A stretch of DNA of 64,000 nt from JANQOH01 sp965201115. GTDB lineage: Bacteria; Pseudomonadota; Alphaproteobacteria; UBA7887. A program made the position numbers and the translations under genes. The notes below the pieces were generated by a model. The model made no database searches. It was given only the letters and a program-made list of their open reading frames with translations, and had not been told where the DNA came from. Positions 41,138 through 49,599 of this stretch are shown piece by piece (position 1 is the stretch's first letter; each line of letters starts with the position of its first letter). The stretch lies in contig OZ241745.1 of the NCBI GenBank assembly GCA_965201115.1, positions 2,294,001 to 2,358,000 on the forward strand, read 5' to 3'.

Positions 41138-44100
41138 TCAGAAGCGGACGGTCAGGGTGGCGCTGCCGGTGAAGTCGCGGTTGCCGTGGCGGGCGGCGGC
41201 GTAGTTGGCGTTGGCGCGGAGGGCCATGCGGCCGTCGGCCCATTCGTGGGCGGCGCCGAGGCCCAAGCGGGCCCATGTCGCTTCCGCTTCGGCCTTGAAG
41301 GGCGGCCTGTCCGCCGCGGTGGTTTCCATTGCGCCGGACAGTTCGCGCTCCAGGTCCAGCGTTGCGAACATGGCGCCGGCGCCGCCGGGGAGGGCGGCGG
41401 ACTCGGCGCGCACGCCGGCGCGGGCGGTAATGCGCCGGCCCGCGTCAAGCGACACGCGCTCGTTCACGGAGTCCGTGAACGACGACATCTCCACCATCGA
41501 CCAATCGGCGCCCGCGCGCGGGGTCAGCGTTACGCGGCCCAGCTCGAGGCGCCGCCCGATCTCCACGCCGGCAGCGTAGCCGCGGCCCGAAAGATCGCGC
41601 GCAAGCGCGCCCTCGAGCGCCGCGTCCGAATCGAGGTCGGCCTCGTACAGCGTAGCCGCGGCCTGAGCGCTCACATAGATATTCTCGGCGGGCAGCCACG
41701 CGCCCGATATGCGGGCGCCCGTGCCGGTTATCTCGACACGGCCGCCGCCCGCCTCGGTGTCCGCGTCCGTGTCCACATCGGCGCGGCCGCGCACATGATG
41801 GACGGAGATCGCGAACACGCCGCGTTCGCCCGCCGCGCCCTCGATCCCGGCCTCGAACCCGAAGCGGCGGTAATCGTGATGCGCCTGGGCTGTCGAGGAC
41901 GCCGGATGGCGGTCGCCGCCGGCGGCGTCGAGGCGCGCGAACGCGCCGCGCGGCGCGCCCGCCGAAGCGAAACGGTCGCCATGGGCGGGGAGCGCGTTCA
42001 GCGCCAGCAGCACCGAAGGCAGAGCTTCGTACACGCGGTGGCGCGGCGCCGGACCGACCTCGATGCGGCCGTCGGCGGTTATCCGGGGCATCGAGTCGGC
42101 GCGGCCCTCGCGCTTGAGGACGACGGCAGCGCCGCTGCTGTCGATGCGCCCGCCGCCGACGCGTTGCGCTGCCTCCTCGTCCGATTCGCCCGCGGCGGCC
42201 GTTATCGTCACCCTCTCGGCGCGGGCGACGGGCTCCTCGATGCGCCCGTTGGCGCCCACCGTCACCGCGCCGCGGGGTACGTCGACGCTTTGCACCGCGC
42301 CGTTCACCTCGACCGCGCTGCCGGTTCCCGCCAGCGTAACCCTGCCGTCGATTTCGCCGCCGGCGCCGACCGTCACGGTCGAAGCCGCGCCGGCGTCGCG
42401 CGCCTCCACGGCGCCCTGCACCATGCCATCGACCGTCATGCTCAGCGCGCCGGTTTCGGCCAGGACCGCAACGCGGCGGCCCTCCGCGTTCTCCGCGCCC
42501 ACAAGCGCGCCGCCCGCGGCAACCTCGACCGCGCCGCCGGCGGGAACATGCAACATGCCTTCCGCATCCCCGCCCACGGCGATGAACTCGACGCCACGGA
42601 CATTCCCCCTGAACTCCGCGCCGGACGCCACCGTCAGACGGTGCATGCCCCCGCCGCCGCCGATGACGTCGCCCGTCAGCGCGTTCGCGACCGCAACCGT
42701 CAGCGCCCCGGGGCCCAGGTCCTCGATATTGCCCACGACATTGCCGTTCACCGTCACCGTCAGGTCGCCGGACGCGCTGCGCACCGCCGCCCGCCCGTCG
42801 AGGTTCGATAGCCGCCCCCCGGCGTTTACCGCGACCGTTCCGCCGCGGTCGAACAGCACGCTCCGGGCGGAGCCATCGACCGTCACCGCGCTGGCGGCCA
42901 GATGGATGAGACCCTCGACCGAGCCGCCGGACTTCACATGAACGTCATGCTCGCCGCCGCCGCGGCCGAATATCCCGCCCTCGACCTTGCCGCTCACATC
43001 TACTTTCAGATCGCCGTCGCCCTCGCCGCGAATGTCGCCCGTCACGGTCGCCCGCGCCGCAACGTCCACCGTCAGGTCGCCCGCCGCGCCGCGGATCGCC
43101 TCGGTCGTTCCATCGCTCTCGACGCCTGTTACCGAGCCGCCGCTGGCGACCGTTACCGAACCGCCATTGTCGTAGAGCACCCGCCCAACGCGGCCCGCAA
43201 TCGTCATCGCGCTTGCCGGAAGATGCACCGTGCCCGTCACCGCGCCGCCGGCCATCACCGCAACCGTGTGCGAACCCGCGCCCATGCCGCGAATGCCGCC
43301 GGTCACCGTGCCCGTCACCGTCGCCGTCAAATCCCCCGCGCCGCGCTCCTCGATGTCGCCCGTCACGCGGCCCGCAACCGTCGCGGTCAAGTCGCCCGCG
43401 CCGCGCTCCTCGATGTCGCCCGTCATGCGGCCCGCGACCGACGCGACCAGGTCGCCGGCATCCAGATCCACGATATCGCCCGTCACCATGCCGCCGGACG
43501 CGACCGTGACTTCGTGCTTGCCGGCGCCCTTGCCGTGGATGGCGCCCGTCACCGCGCCGCTCACATTCACGGTCATGGCCCCCGCGCCGCGCCCCTCGAT
43601 GCGGCCCGTCACCATGCCGCCGGACGCAACCGTGACATCGAGAGCGCCCGCGTCGGCGCGAATCGCCTCGCCGCCGATGCCGGCGATGCGGCCCGTCGCC
43701 GCAACCATCAGCGCGCCGCCGTTGTCGAACAGAACGCGCCCCGCAGCGCCGCGGATCGTCGTCCCGCTCTTCGGGTTATGCACCGTGCCCAACACCCGCG
43801 CCTTCTCCGCGATCTCGACGGTATGCACGCCGCCGCCGCGACCGAAGATCTCCCCGTTAATCGTTCCGGTCTCCGACACCGTAACCGTCAGGTCGCCATC
43901 GCCGCGCGCCTCGATATTGCCCGCGACCATGCCGTGAACAGTCACCGCCAAATTGCCCGCGTCGCCGCGGATCGCCTCCTTCGTTCCGTCGATATCGAGG
44001 CCCGTAATCTCGCCGCTGGCGTTGACCGTTACCGCGCCTCCGTTGTCGTAGTGGACGCGCCCGACATCGCCCGAGACCGTCAGCGCCGCGCCCGCGGGCA

Positions 44101-47100
44101 GGCGGACCGTTCCGGCAACGGCGCCCGAGGACGCCACCGTAACCGTGTGTTCGCCGGCGCCTTCGCCGACAACGCCGCCCGTCACCGTTCCGGCGACCGA
44201 AACCTCCAGATCGCCCGCGCCGCGCTCGGCGATGTCGCCTGTTACCGCGCCGGCGACGTCGACCTCGAGATCGCCGGCGCCGCGGCCCTCGACGAGGCCC
44301 GTGACCGCGCCATTGGCCATAACCGTGACGTCGAGATCGCCCGCGTCGGCGCGAATCGCCTCGGTCGTTCCATCGTTATCGACGCCCGTGACGGCGCCGC
44401 CGCCGGCGACCGTCACCGTTCCGCCGTCGGCGTAGAGAATGCGCCCGACGCTGCCGCCCACGGTCATCGCCGCGGGGTTGCGTATCGTGCCCGTCACCGC
44501 GCCGCCGGCCTCGACGGTCGCCATCAGCGTCCCGCCCGACTCGATGTCGCCCTCGACGCGCCCTTCGTCCCGGACCGTGACCGTCAGCGCGCCCATCGTG
44601 CTCTCGGCGGCTGTGCCTTCGACGCCGGTCAGTTTCCCGCCGCCGGCGACCGTTACCATCCCGCCCGAGGCATACAGAACGCGCCCGACGCTGCCCGAAA
44701 ACGTGAACGACGCTTGCGGGTTGTGTATCGTGCCCGTCACGACGCCGCCGGCCTCGACGGTCGCCGTCAGCGTCCCGCCCGACTCGACGTCGCCCTCGAC
44801 GCGGCCTTCGTCGTTCACCGTGACGGTCAGCGCGCCGGCCGTGCTCTCGGCGGCTGTGCCTTCGACGCCGGTCAACTTCCCGCCGCCGGACACCGTCACC
44901 GTCCCGCCCGAGGCGTAGAGAACGCGCCCGATACTCGCCCCGCTCCCGACCGTGAACGACGCCTGCGGGTCCCGTATCGTCCCCGTCACGACGCCGCCGG
45001 CCTCGACGGTCGCCGTCAGCGTCCCGCCCGATTTGACATCGCCCTCGACGCGGATCCCGTCGTTCACCGTGACCGTCAGCGCGCCGGCCGTGCTCTCGAT
45101 GGCCACGCCCTCGACGCCGGTCAGCGTCCCGCTCCCGGACACCGTCACCGTCCCGCCGCTGGCGTAAAGAATGCGCCCGATGCTGCCCGCGACCGCAAGC
45201 GCGGTCTGCGGGTCGTGTATCGTGCCCGTCACAACGCCGCCGGCCATGACATTCGCCGTCAACGAGCCGCCGCCATCGACGCGGATATCGCCCGTCACTG
45301 TTCCCGAAACGGTCGCCGTCAGAGCTCCGCCGCCGTCGCCGAGGATGGCGACGCCCGACGCCGCGCCCACTTCGCCGCCCGCGCCCACGGTCACCGCGCC
45401 GCCGCCGAACAGATGCACGCCCGCGCCGGTTCCGCCCATCGCGGCGCCGTGTACCGTCACCGTCTGATTGCGCACGCCCGCCGTGACGCCCGCGCCGCGG
45501 ACATAAATGCCCTTCGCCCCGCCCGTCACACGCGCGCCCGCGGAAACCGTGACCGCGATGGCGCCGTTGCTGTCGTGCGGAACGACGTAAAGCGCCTCCA
45601 CGCCGTTCCCCTCGGCGTCGATGGCGCCGCCGGTCACGTCCACATGGATGTCGCCGGCGTTGTAGGTCAGCGCGTGTTGCCGGACCGTGTTCTTCCACGC
45701 GGCGTCGTAGTCGGCGTCGGGAAGGGCGGTCAGCGCCGTCGTCAGTCCGCTGCTGTCGCCCGACAACACGGCTGTCAGCGCCGCGCGCTCCGCGGCCGAG
45801 AGAGCATCGCCGGCGCGGACACGATCGGCGATCGCCGTGTGGGACAGCGCCATGGCGCGGACGCCGGCGCGCGACAGACCCAGTATTTCCTCCGCCGCCG
45901 CGTGCGCCAGCGGGCCGTCGCCGGTCGGCGCGGCGGTCGCCGCGGCGCGCTTGCGCCGGAGATCCTCCGCTGCCGCCTTCCACGCGGCGTCGTAGTCGTC
46001 GGCCGGAAGCGCCGCCAGCGCCGTCGTCAGCGCGGCCGAATCGTTATCCGTTATCGCCGCAAGCACAGCCTGTTCCGCCGCCGACAGCGTCTCGTCGGCG
46101 CCCGCGATCCGGCCCCGGATGAAAGCCTCCCTCACCGGCGCGCCCACCGTGACCGTTCCGCTCGACGTAACGTGGATCATGGGCATGGTCCGCGCCGCGT
46201 CGTCCGCTGTTGTCGCGCCCACGCCCATCGTGTGGCCGCTCGACCGCCGCGCCCAGGCGACAACGCCGGCCTCCGGCGCCTCGACCGCGCCCGCATGCGT
46301 CACAAGGATGCGCCCCGCCGCGCTGTCGTCGTTCGTAAGCCGCCCCTCCATGCCGATGGCGAACGGCGCCGCGACTTCCGCCGCCGCGCCCGTCGTCATC
46401 TCGATGGAGCCGAGGCCGTCATGGCGTACCCAGAGACCCCGCGCGTTCAGGCCTTCCGCGGAGACGGCGCCGCCCGTCATCTCGACGGAGCCCTTTCCGG
46501 GCGACCCCGACTTGTAAACATGCAGCCCGTTGGCGTTGTCGCCCGCCGTCTCGACCGAGCCCCCCGTCATGCGCGCGGAGGCGGAGCCGCTCCCCCCGCT
46601 GCGCTCGGCGTAAACCCCGTGGGAATGGATGATATTGACATAGCTCCCGCCCCGCGTGCGGATCGCGCCGCCTTCCATGACGACGGCCACGTTCGAGACG
46701 CCCGCCCCCCGATATCCGGACCAGCCCCTGAGACCTATGGCCCCCGCCCCCGTCGTCTCGATCAGGCCGTCGGTCATGGTAACCGTGACGTCGCCCTGCC
46801 CTCTCTCGGAGCCGGAGACGCCGTAGGCGCTGTGGCCCTCTGTCTTGACGACGGTGTCGCTGCCCGAGAGGGTGACGGCAACGGCGCCCGTCGAGGAGGC
46901 GTTGCTCCGCGCGCCGGCGACGCCCGCGGAGGAGGCTCCTTTCGTCGAGACGGAGCCGCTCACGCTAACGGTTACGTTGCCCGTCCCGGCGTGGGCGCCG
47001 CTGACGCCGGTGGCGCTCGCCCCCTGCGTCGCGATGGAGCCGCCGCTCATGCTGACGGTTATGTTGCCCGACGCGCCGGAGGCGATGGAAGCCGTCAAGC

Positions 47101-47566
47101 CGCTACCGTCTCCCCCCTGGCTCGAGAGGGAGCCGCCGGTCATGTAGATGCCGATGTCGCCCGCCCCGGCGAGGCGGTTGACATAAAGGAGACGGGAGCT
47201 CGGCTCCCTCGTCTCGACGGAGCCGCCGCTCATGCGGATGATCGCGCTTCCGGTCCCGCGGCGCTGGATCCGCAGGCCCTCCGCCTGGTCCCCCAAGGTT
47301 ACGACCCTGCCGGCCGTCATGCGAATCTCGGCGTTGCCGGAACCGTCGTGATCGACCCTGATGCCCCGGTTGTTGGCGGTGTAACCGGTAATGTTGACGC
47401 TACCCGGGTCGACGAGGATGTCGGCCGCGCTACTGCCGCCTTCGATGCAGACGATGATCCCGCCGCCGGTGTGCGGCCCGCCGCGGCACACGTTCTGCGC
47501 CGCCGCCTCCCCGGCTCCCAGCGCGAGCGCAAGCAGCAGCCCCGCCGCAAACGCCCGCGCGCTCAC
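41138..47566 (-). CDS. Giant autotransporter adhesin-like protein (type V secretion), paralog 1
   Basis: This 2142-residue protein has a signal peptide (…LALALGAGEAAAQ) and a very long passenger built from short glycine-, valine- and threonine-rich repeats such as GAGDLTVTVAG and VTGDIEERGAGDL, expected to form a beta-helix. A C-terminal ~280-residue barrel (RRFGFEAGIEGAAGERGVFA to the terminal Phe in TLTVRF) completes it. Within the passenger, around 45680-46110, two helical modules (SAAERAALTAVLSGDSSGL type) interrupt the beta pattern. Translation starts at GTG 47566 (GGGGAG upstream), overlapping the stop of a short upstream ORF that contains a 23-base C tract. It is probably a phase-variable surface adhesin. 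Confidence 0.88.
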   Translation of the reverse strand: MSARAFAAGLLLALALGAGEAAAQNVCRGGPHTGGGIIVCIEGGSSAADILVDPGSVNITGYTANNRGIRVDHDGSGNAEIRMTAGRVVTLGDQAEGLRIQRRGTGSAIIRMSGGSVETREPSSRLLYVNRLAGAGDIGIYMTGGSLSSQGGDGSGLTASIASGASGNITVSMSGGSIATQGASATGVSGAHAGTGNVTVSVSGSVSTKGASSAGVAGARSNASSTGAVAVTLSGSDTVVKTEGHSAYGVSGSERGQGDVTVTMTDGLIETTGAGAIGLRGWSGYRGAGVSNVAVVMEGGAIRTRGGSYVNIIHSHGVYAERSGGSGSASARMTGGSVETAGDNANGLHVYKSGSPGKGSVEMTGGAVSAEGLNARGLWVRHDGLGSIEMTTGAAAEVAAPFAIGMEGRLTNDDSAAGRILVTHAGAVEAPEAGVVAWARRSSGHTMGVGATTADDAARTMPMIHVTSSGTVTVGAPVREAFIRGRIAGADETLSAAEQAVLAAITDNDSAALTTALAALPADDYDAAWKAAAEDLRRKRAAATAAPTGDGPLAHAAAEEILGLSRAGVRAMALSHTAIADRVRAGDALSAAERAALTAVLSGDSSGLTTALTALPDADYDAAWKNTVRQHALTYNAGDIHVDVTGGAIDAEGNGVEALYVVPHDSNGAIAVTVSAGARVTGGAKGIYVRGAGVTAGVRNQTVTVHGAAMGGTGAGVHLFGGGAVTVGAGGEVGAASGVAILGDGGGALTATVSGTVTGDIRVDGGGSLTANVMAGGVVTGTIHDPQTALAVAGSIGRILYASGGTVTVSGSGTLTGVEGVAIESTAGALTVTVNDGIRVEGDVKSGGTLTATVEAGGVVTGTIRDPQASFTVGSGASIGRVLYASGGTVTVSGGGKLTGVEGTAAESTAGALTVTVNDEGRVEGDVESGGTLTATVEAGGVVTGTIHNPQASFTFSGSVGRVLYASGGMVTVAGGGKLTGVEGTAAESTMGALTVTVRDEGRVEGDIESGGTLMATVEAGGAVTGTIRNPAAMTVGGSVGRILYADGGTVTVAGGGAVTGVDNDGTTEAIRADAGDLDVTVMANGAVTGLVEGRGAGDLEVDVAGAVTGDIAERGAGDLEVSVAGTVTGGVVGEGAGEHTVTVASSGAVAGTVRLPAGAALTVSGDVGRVHYDNGGAVTVNASGEITGLDIDGTKEAIRGDAGNLAVTVHGMVAGNIEARGDGDLTVTVSETGTINGEIFGRGGGVHTVEIAEKARVLGTVHNPKSGTTIRGAAGRVLFDNGGALMVAATGRIAGIGGEAIRADAGALDVTVASGGMVTGRIEGRGAGAMTVNVSGAVTGAIHGKGAGKHEVTVASGGMVTGDIVDLDAGDLVASVAGRMTGDIEERGAGDLTATVAGRVTGDIEERGAGDLTATVTGTVTGGIRGMGAGSHTVAVMAGGAVTGTVHLPASAMTIAGRVGRVLYDNGGSVTVASGGSVTGVESDGTTEAIRGAAGDLTVDVAARATVTGDIRGEGDGDLKVDVSGKVEGGIFGRGGGEHDVHVKSGGSVEGLIHLAASAVTVDGSARSVLFDRGGTVAVNAGGRLSNLDGRAAVRSASGDLTVTVNGNVVGNIEDLGPGALTVAVANALTGDVIGGGGGMHRLTVASGAEFRGNVRGVEFIAVGGDAEGMLHVPAGGAVEVAAGGALVGAENAEGRRVAVLAETGALSMTVDGMVQGAVEARDAGAASTVTVGAGGEIDGRVTLAGTGSAVEVNGAVQSVDVPRGAVTVGANGRIEEPVARAERVTITAAAGESDEEAAQRVGGGRIDSSGAAVVLKREGRADSMPRITADGRIEVGPAPRHRVYEALPSVLLALNALPAHGDRFASAGAPRGAFARLDAAGGDRHPASSTAQAHHDYRRFGFEAGIEGAAGERGVFAISVHHVRGRADVDTDADTEAGGGRVEITGTGARISGAWLPAENIYVSAQAAATLYEADLDSDAALEGALARDLSGRGYAAGVEIGRRLELGRVTLTPRAGADWSMVEMSSFTDSVNERVSLDAGRRITARAGVRAESAALPGGAGAMFATLDLERELSGAMETTAADRPPFKAEAEATWARLGLGAAHEWADGRMALRANANYAAARHGNRDFTGSATLTVRF

Positions 47567-47670
47567 GCCGCGCTCCCCGGCTGCCGCGGGGGGGGGGGGG
47601 GGGGGGGGGGTACGTTTATTTGCACGGCAAGCGCGGGCGCAAACCCTCGGTACGGACGGGGCATTGTCAT
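47563..47670 (-). CDS. Short upstream ORF (leader peptide) containing a poly-C tract, autotransporter 1
   Basis: The frame encodes 35 residues beginning MTMPRPYRGFAPA, then QINV, a run of eight prolines and RQPGSAA. Its ATG (47670) has a good site, GAGGAGCGCTCCGTC, and its TGA overlaps the autotransporter GTG (GTGA), so the two are translationally coupled at the present tract length. A closely similar ORF precedes the second autotransporter. Adding one or removing two C residues would fuse it in frame to the autotransporter. Confidence 0.6.
   Translation of the reverse strand: MTMPRPYRGFAPALAVQINVPPPPPPPPRQPGSAA
47588..47610. repeat. 23-base homopolymer (G on plus, C on coding strand)
   Basis: An uninterrupted run of 23 G lies 22-44 bases upstream of the autotransporter 1 start and within its short upstream ORF. 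Such tracts mutate by slipped-strand mispairing and are classic contingency-locus switches. Read length at this site may itself be uncertain in an assembly. Confidence 0.9.
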
Positions 47671-47769
47671 GACGGAGCGCTCCTCGGCGGAAATGGGTAC
47701 CACGCGGATGTCGTCAATATACCACACACGGCGCGCGGGCGCAAACGCCTCGGGGCGGGGGGCGATGAC

Positions 47770-48260
47770 CGCGACTCTCCCCGGCGGGATCGCGGCGCGC
47801 GGGAACGTGCGGGCTGGAAGCCCGCGGTCCCGGGCCCCGCCTTCGGCGGGGTTGCGCCTCCCCCGGCGGCATCGCGGCGGGCGGAAACGTGCGGGCGAGA
47901 CGCCCGCGCACCCAAGAAGCTCGCGCGGGCGCCGTTGCGGGGCATTGCGGGGATCCGCGGGGCTCGGGGCTGTCGAGACGCCCGCAGTCCCGGGAAGCGC
48001 GCGCCGCCCGCAAACGCGCCGCAGGCGCTGACCGCCCGGGTGCGCGGGCGTCTCGCCCGCACGTCTCGACAGTTTCGATCGTTGGCGGGAGGGGCGTAAC
48101 GACTGCGCCCTTCCCGGCAATGCCGCGGCGCGCGAGAACGTGCGGGCAGGATGCCCGCGGTCCCGGGCCCCGCCTTCGGCGGGGTTGCGCCTTCCCCGGC
48201 GGGCGCCGCGCGGGTCGCCAACGTGCGGGCGAGACGCCCGCGCACCCAGGAAGCGCGCGG
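47770..48260. repeat. Dispersed hairpin repeat cluster upstream of autotransporter 1
   Basis: Units of the window-wide family occur at ~47802-47850 and ~48137-48187 (hairpin then CCCCGCCTTCGGCGGGG), with CGCCCGCGCACCCAGG variants near 47892 and 48228. No coding sequence is supported here. The cluster ends at the stop of the Rpn-type gene. Confidence 0.7.
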
Positions 48261-49376
48261 TCAGTGGCGGCGGGCGATCTCCTCCGCGCGCGCCAGCAGC
48301 GCGTCGCCGCTCGCGCACACGATCACCGCATCGCCGACCTCCTCGAGCCGGTCCGGATCGTCCACGCCCGCTACCGCCGCCGCCAGACGCGAAGCCGCCT
48401 CCGCCCCGAACTTGCGGCCCGCCTGCCGCGCCAGAAGCGCACGCTCGCGCTCAAGGCCGCGCGCCCGTTCGCGCGATGCGCCTCGCTCAAGACCACGCGC
48501 CTCGCCAAGCTCAAGCCCACGCGCCTCGCCAAGCGCTTCGCTGCGCTCCGCGCGCTCGGCAAGCAAACTGTCGAGCCGTTCCGCAAACAACGATTCCATG
48601 GCCCCCAAATCCTCCAAATCCCCGACCCGCCTCAAACGCGCAGCCAGCGCGCCGTCCGAAGCCCCGAACCGGTTCGCCTCGAGCATGTGCCGAAGCGTCG
48701 CCCCGAACGCGCGGCGCAAACTCGCATGCTCCGGACCCGAAAGCAACCGACGCAACGCCGCGACAACCGCCGGCACAGACTCCGGATCCCCGTGCTCAAG
48801 CGCAAAACGCGCCGACACAACGTTGCCCGCGGGCAAATCCTCCGGACGCAGACGATGAACATCGAGCAGCAGGTAACCCTGCCGGGGCTGAAAACGCTCC
48901 AGCGCAGCCCCCGCCGGCGCTATCTCGTCGCGAACCTCCCGCGACGCAGACCAACGCGCACGCCCGTTGTAAACGACAATCGGCAAGACCGGCGGAAGCG
49001 GACCCGCGCGCCGGTTCTTCCGGTCGTCCCGGCGAAGCCGCGAATACAACTGAGCCGTGTACGCATACACGCGCACCGCCATGTCCAGGTCGACCTGCGA
49101 CTGAAACTCCAGCATGACCAGCAGATACACCCAGCCGGTCGTGCCGTCGGCGGCGCGGTAGCGCAGCCGCCACACGCGGTCGCCCCGCGTCTGCCGCAGA
49201 TCCTCGTCCACGTACTCCGCCGGCGCCGGTTCGAGGCTGGCGAGGTCGAGGCGGGAGACATCGAACTCCGGGCCCAGCGCCTGCCGCATGAACCCCCCGA
49301 GCAGGTCGGCGACCGCCCGCTCATGCTCGAAAAACAGTTTAAAGCTTGCATCGTGTATCTCGCGCATGGCGGTCAT
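48261..49376 (-). CDS. Rpn-family (recombination-promoting, PD-(D/E)XK) nuclease
   Basis: The 371-residue protein begins REIHDASFKLFFEHERAVADLLGGFM, matching the HDxxFKxLF opening of the Rpn/transposase_31 family. The nuclease motif LLVMLEFQSQVD (E-x-Q) follows, then PVLPIVVYNG and the FALEHGDPE region. The C-terminal third contains GEARGLELGEARGLERGA-type repeats common in the family and prone to length change. Rpn proteins promote RecA-independent recombination and may act in defence. The region upstream of the start contains TATAAT overlapping the first codons and no ribosome site; ATG 49367 is an alternative. It separates the two autotransporter genes. Confidence 0.85.
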   Translation of the reverse strand: MTAMREIHDASFKLFFEHERAVADLLGGFMRQALGPEFDVSRLDLASLEPAPAEYVDEDLRQTRGDRVWRLRYRAADGTTGWVYLLVMLEFQSQVDLDMAVRVYAYTAQLYSRLRRDDRKNRRAGPLPPVLPIVVYNGRARWSASREVRDEIAPAGAALERFQPRQGYLLLDVHRLRPEDLPAGNVVSARFALEHGDPESVPAVVAALRRLLSGPEHASLRRAFGATLRHMLEANRFGASDGALAARLRRVGDLEDLGAMESLFAERLDSLLAERAERSEALGEARGLELGEARGLERGASRERARGLERERALLARQAGRKFGAEAASRLAAAVAGVDDPDRLEEVGDAVIVCASGDALLARAEEIARRH

Positions 49377-49384
49377 TATAGCAC

Positions 49385-49599
49385 ATGGCGCCGAACGAAG
49401 CGCCCCCCGAGGATCGCCGGCATCGCGCGGGGCGCCGACGTGCGGGGCATTGCGGGGCTCCGCGGGGCTCGCGCGGCTGCGGGGCTCCGCGGCTTGGCGC
49501 TCGCGCCCTCCTGCCGACGCCGCGGCGGGCGGGAACGCGCGGGCAGGATGCCCGCGGTCCCGGGCCCCGCCTTCGGCGGGGTTGCGGCTTCTTCCGCGG
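49385..49599. repeat. Dispersed hairpin repeat between the Rpn gene and autotransporter 2
   Basis: A CATTGCGGGGCTCCGCGGGG segment (~49446) is followed by a full hairpin unit at 49538-49586 ending GCCTTCGGCGGGG, directly before the autotransporter stop. Such a hairpin could serve as terminator for the autotransporter transcript. Confidence 0.65.

Noticed and set aside
42902..48031. Open plus-strand frame of 1709 codons antisense to autotransporter 1
   Set aside because: It is the stop-free shadow of a repetitive GC-rich gene, with His/Arg/Ala-rich translation and no domain; the minus strand has signal peptide, repeats and barrel.
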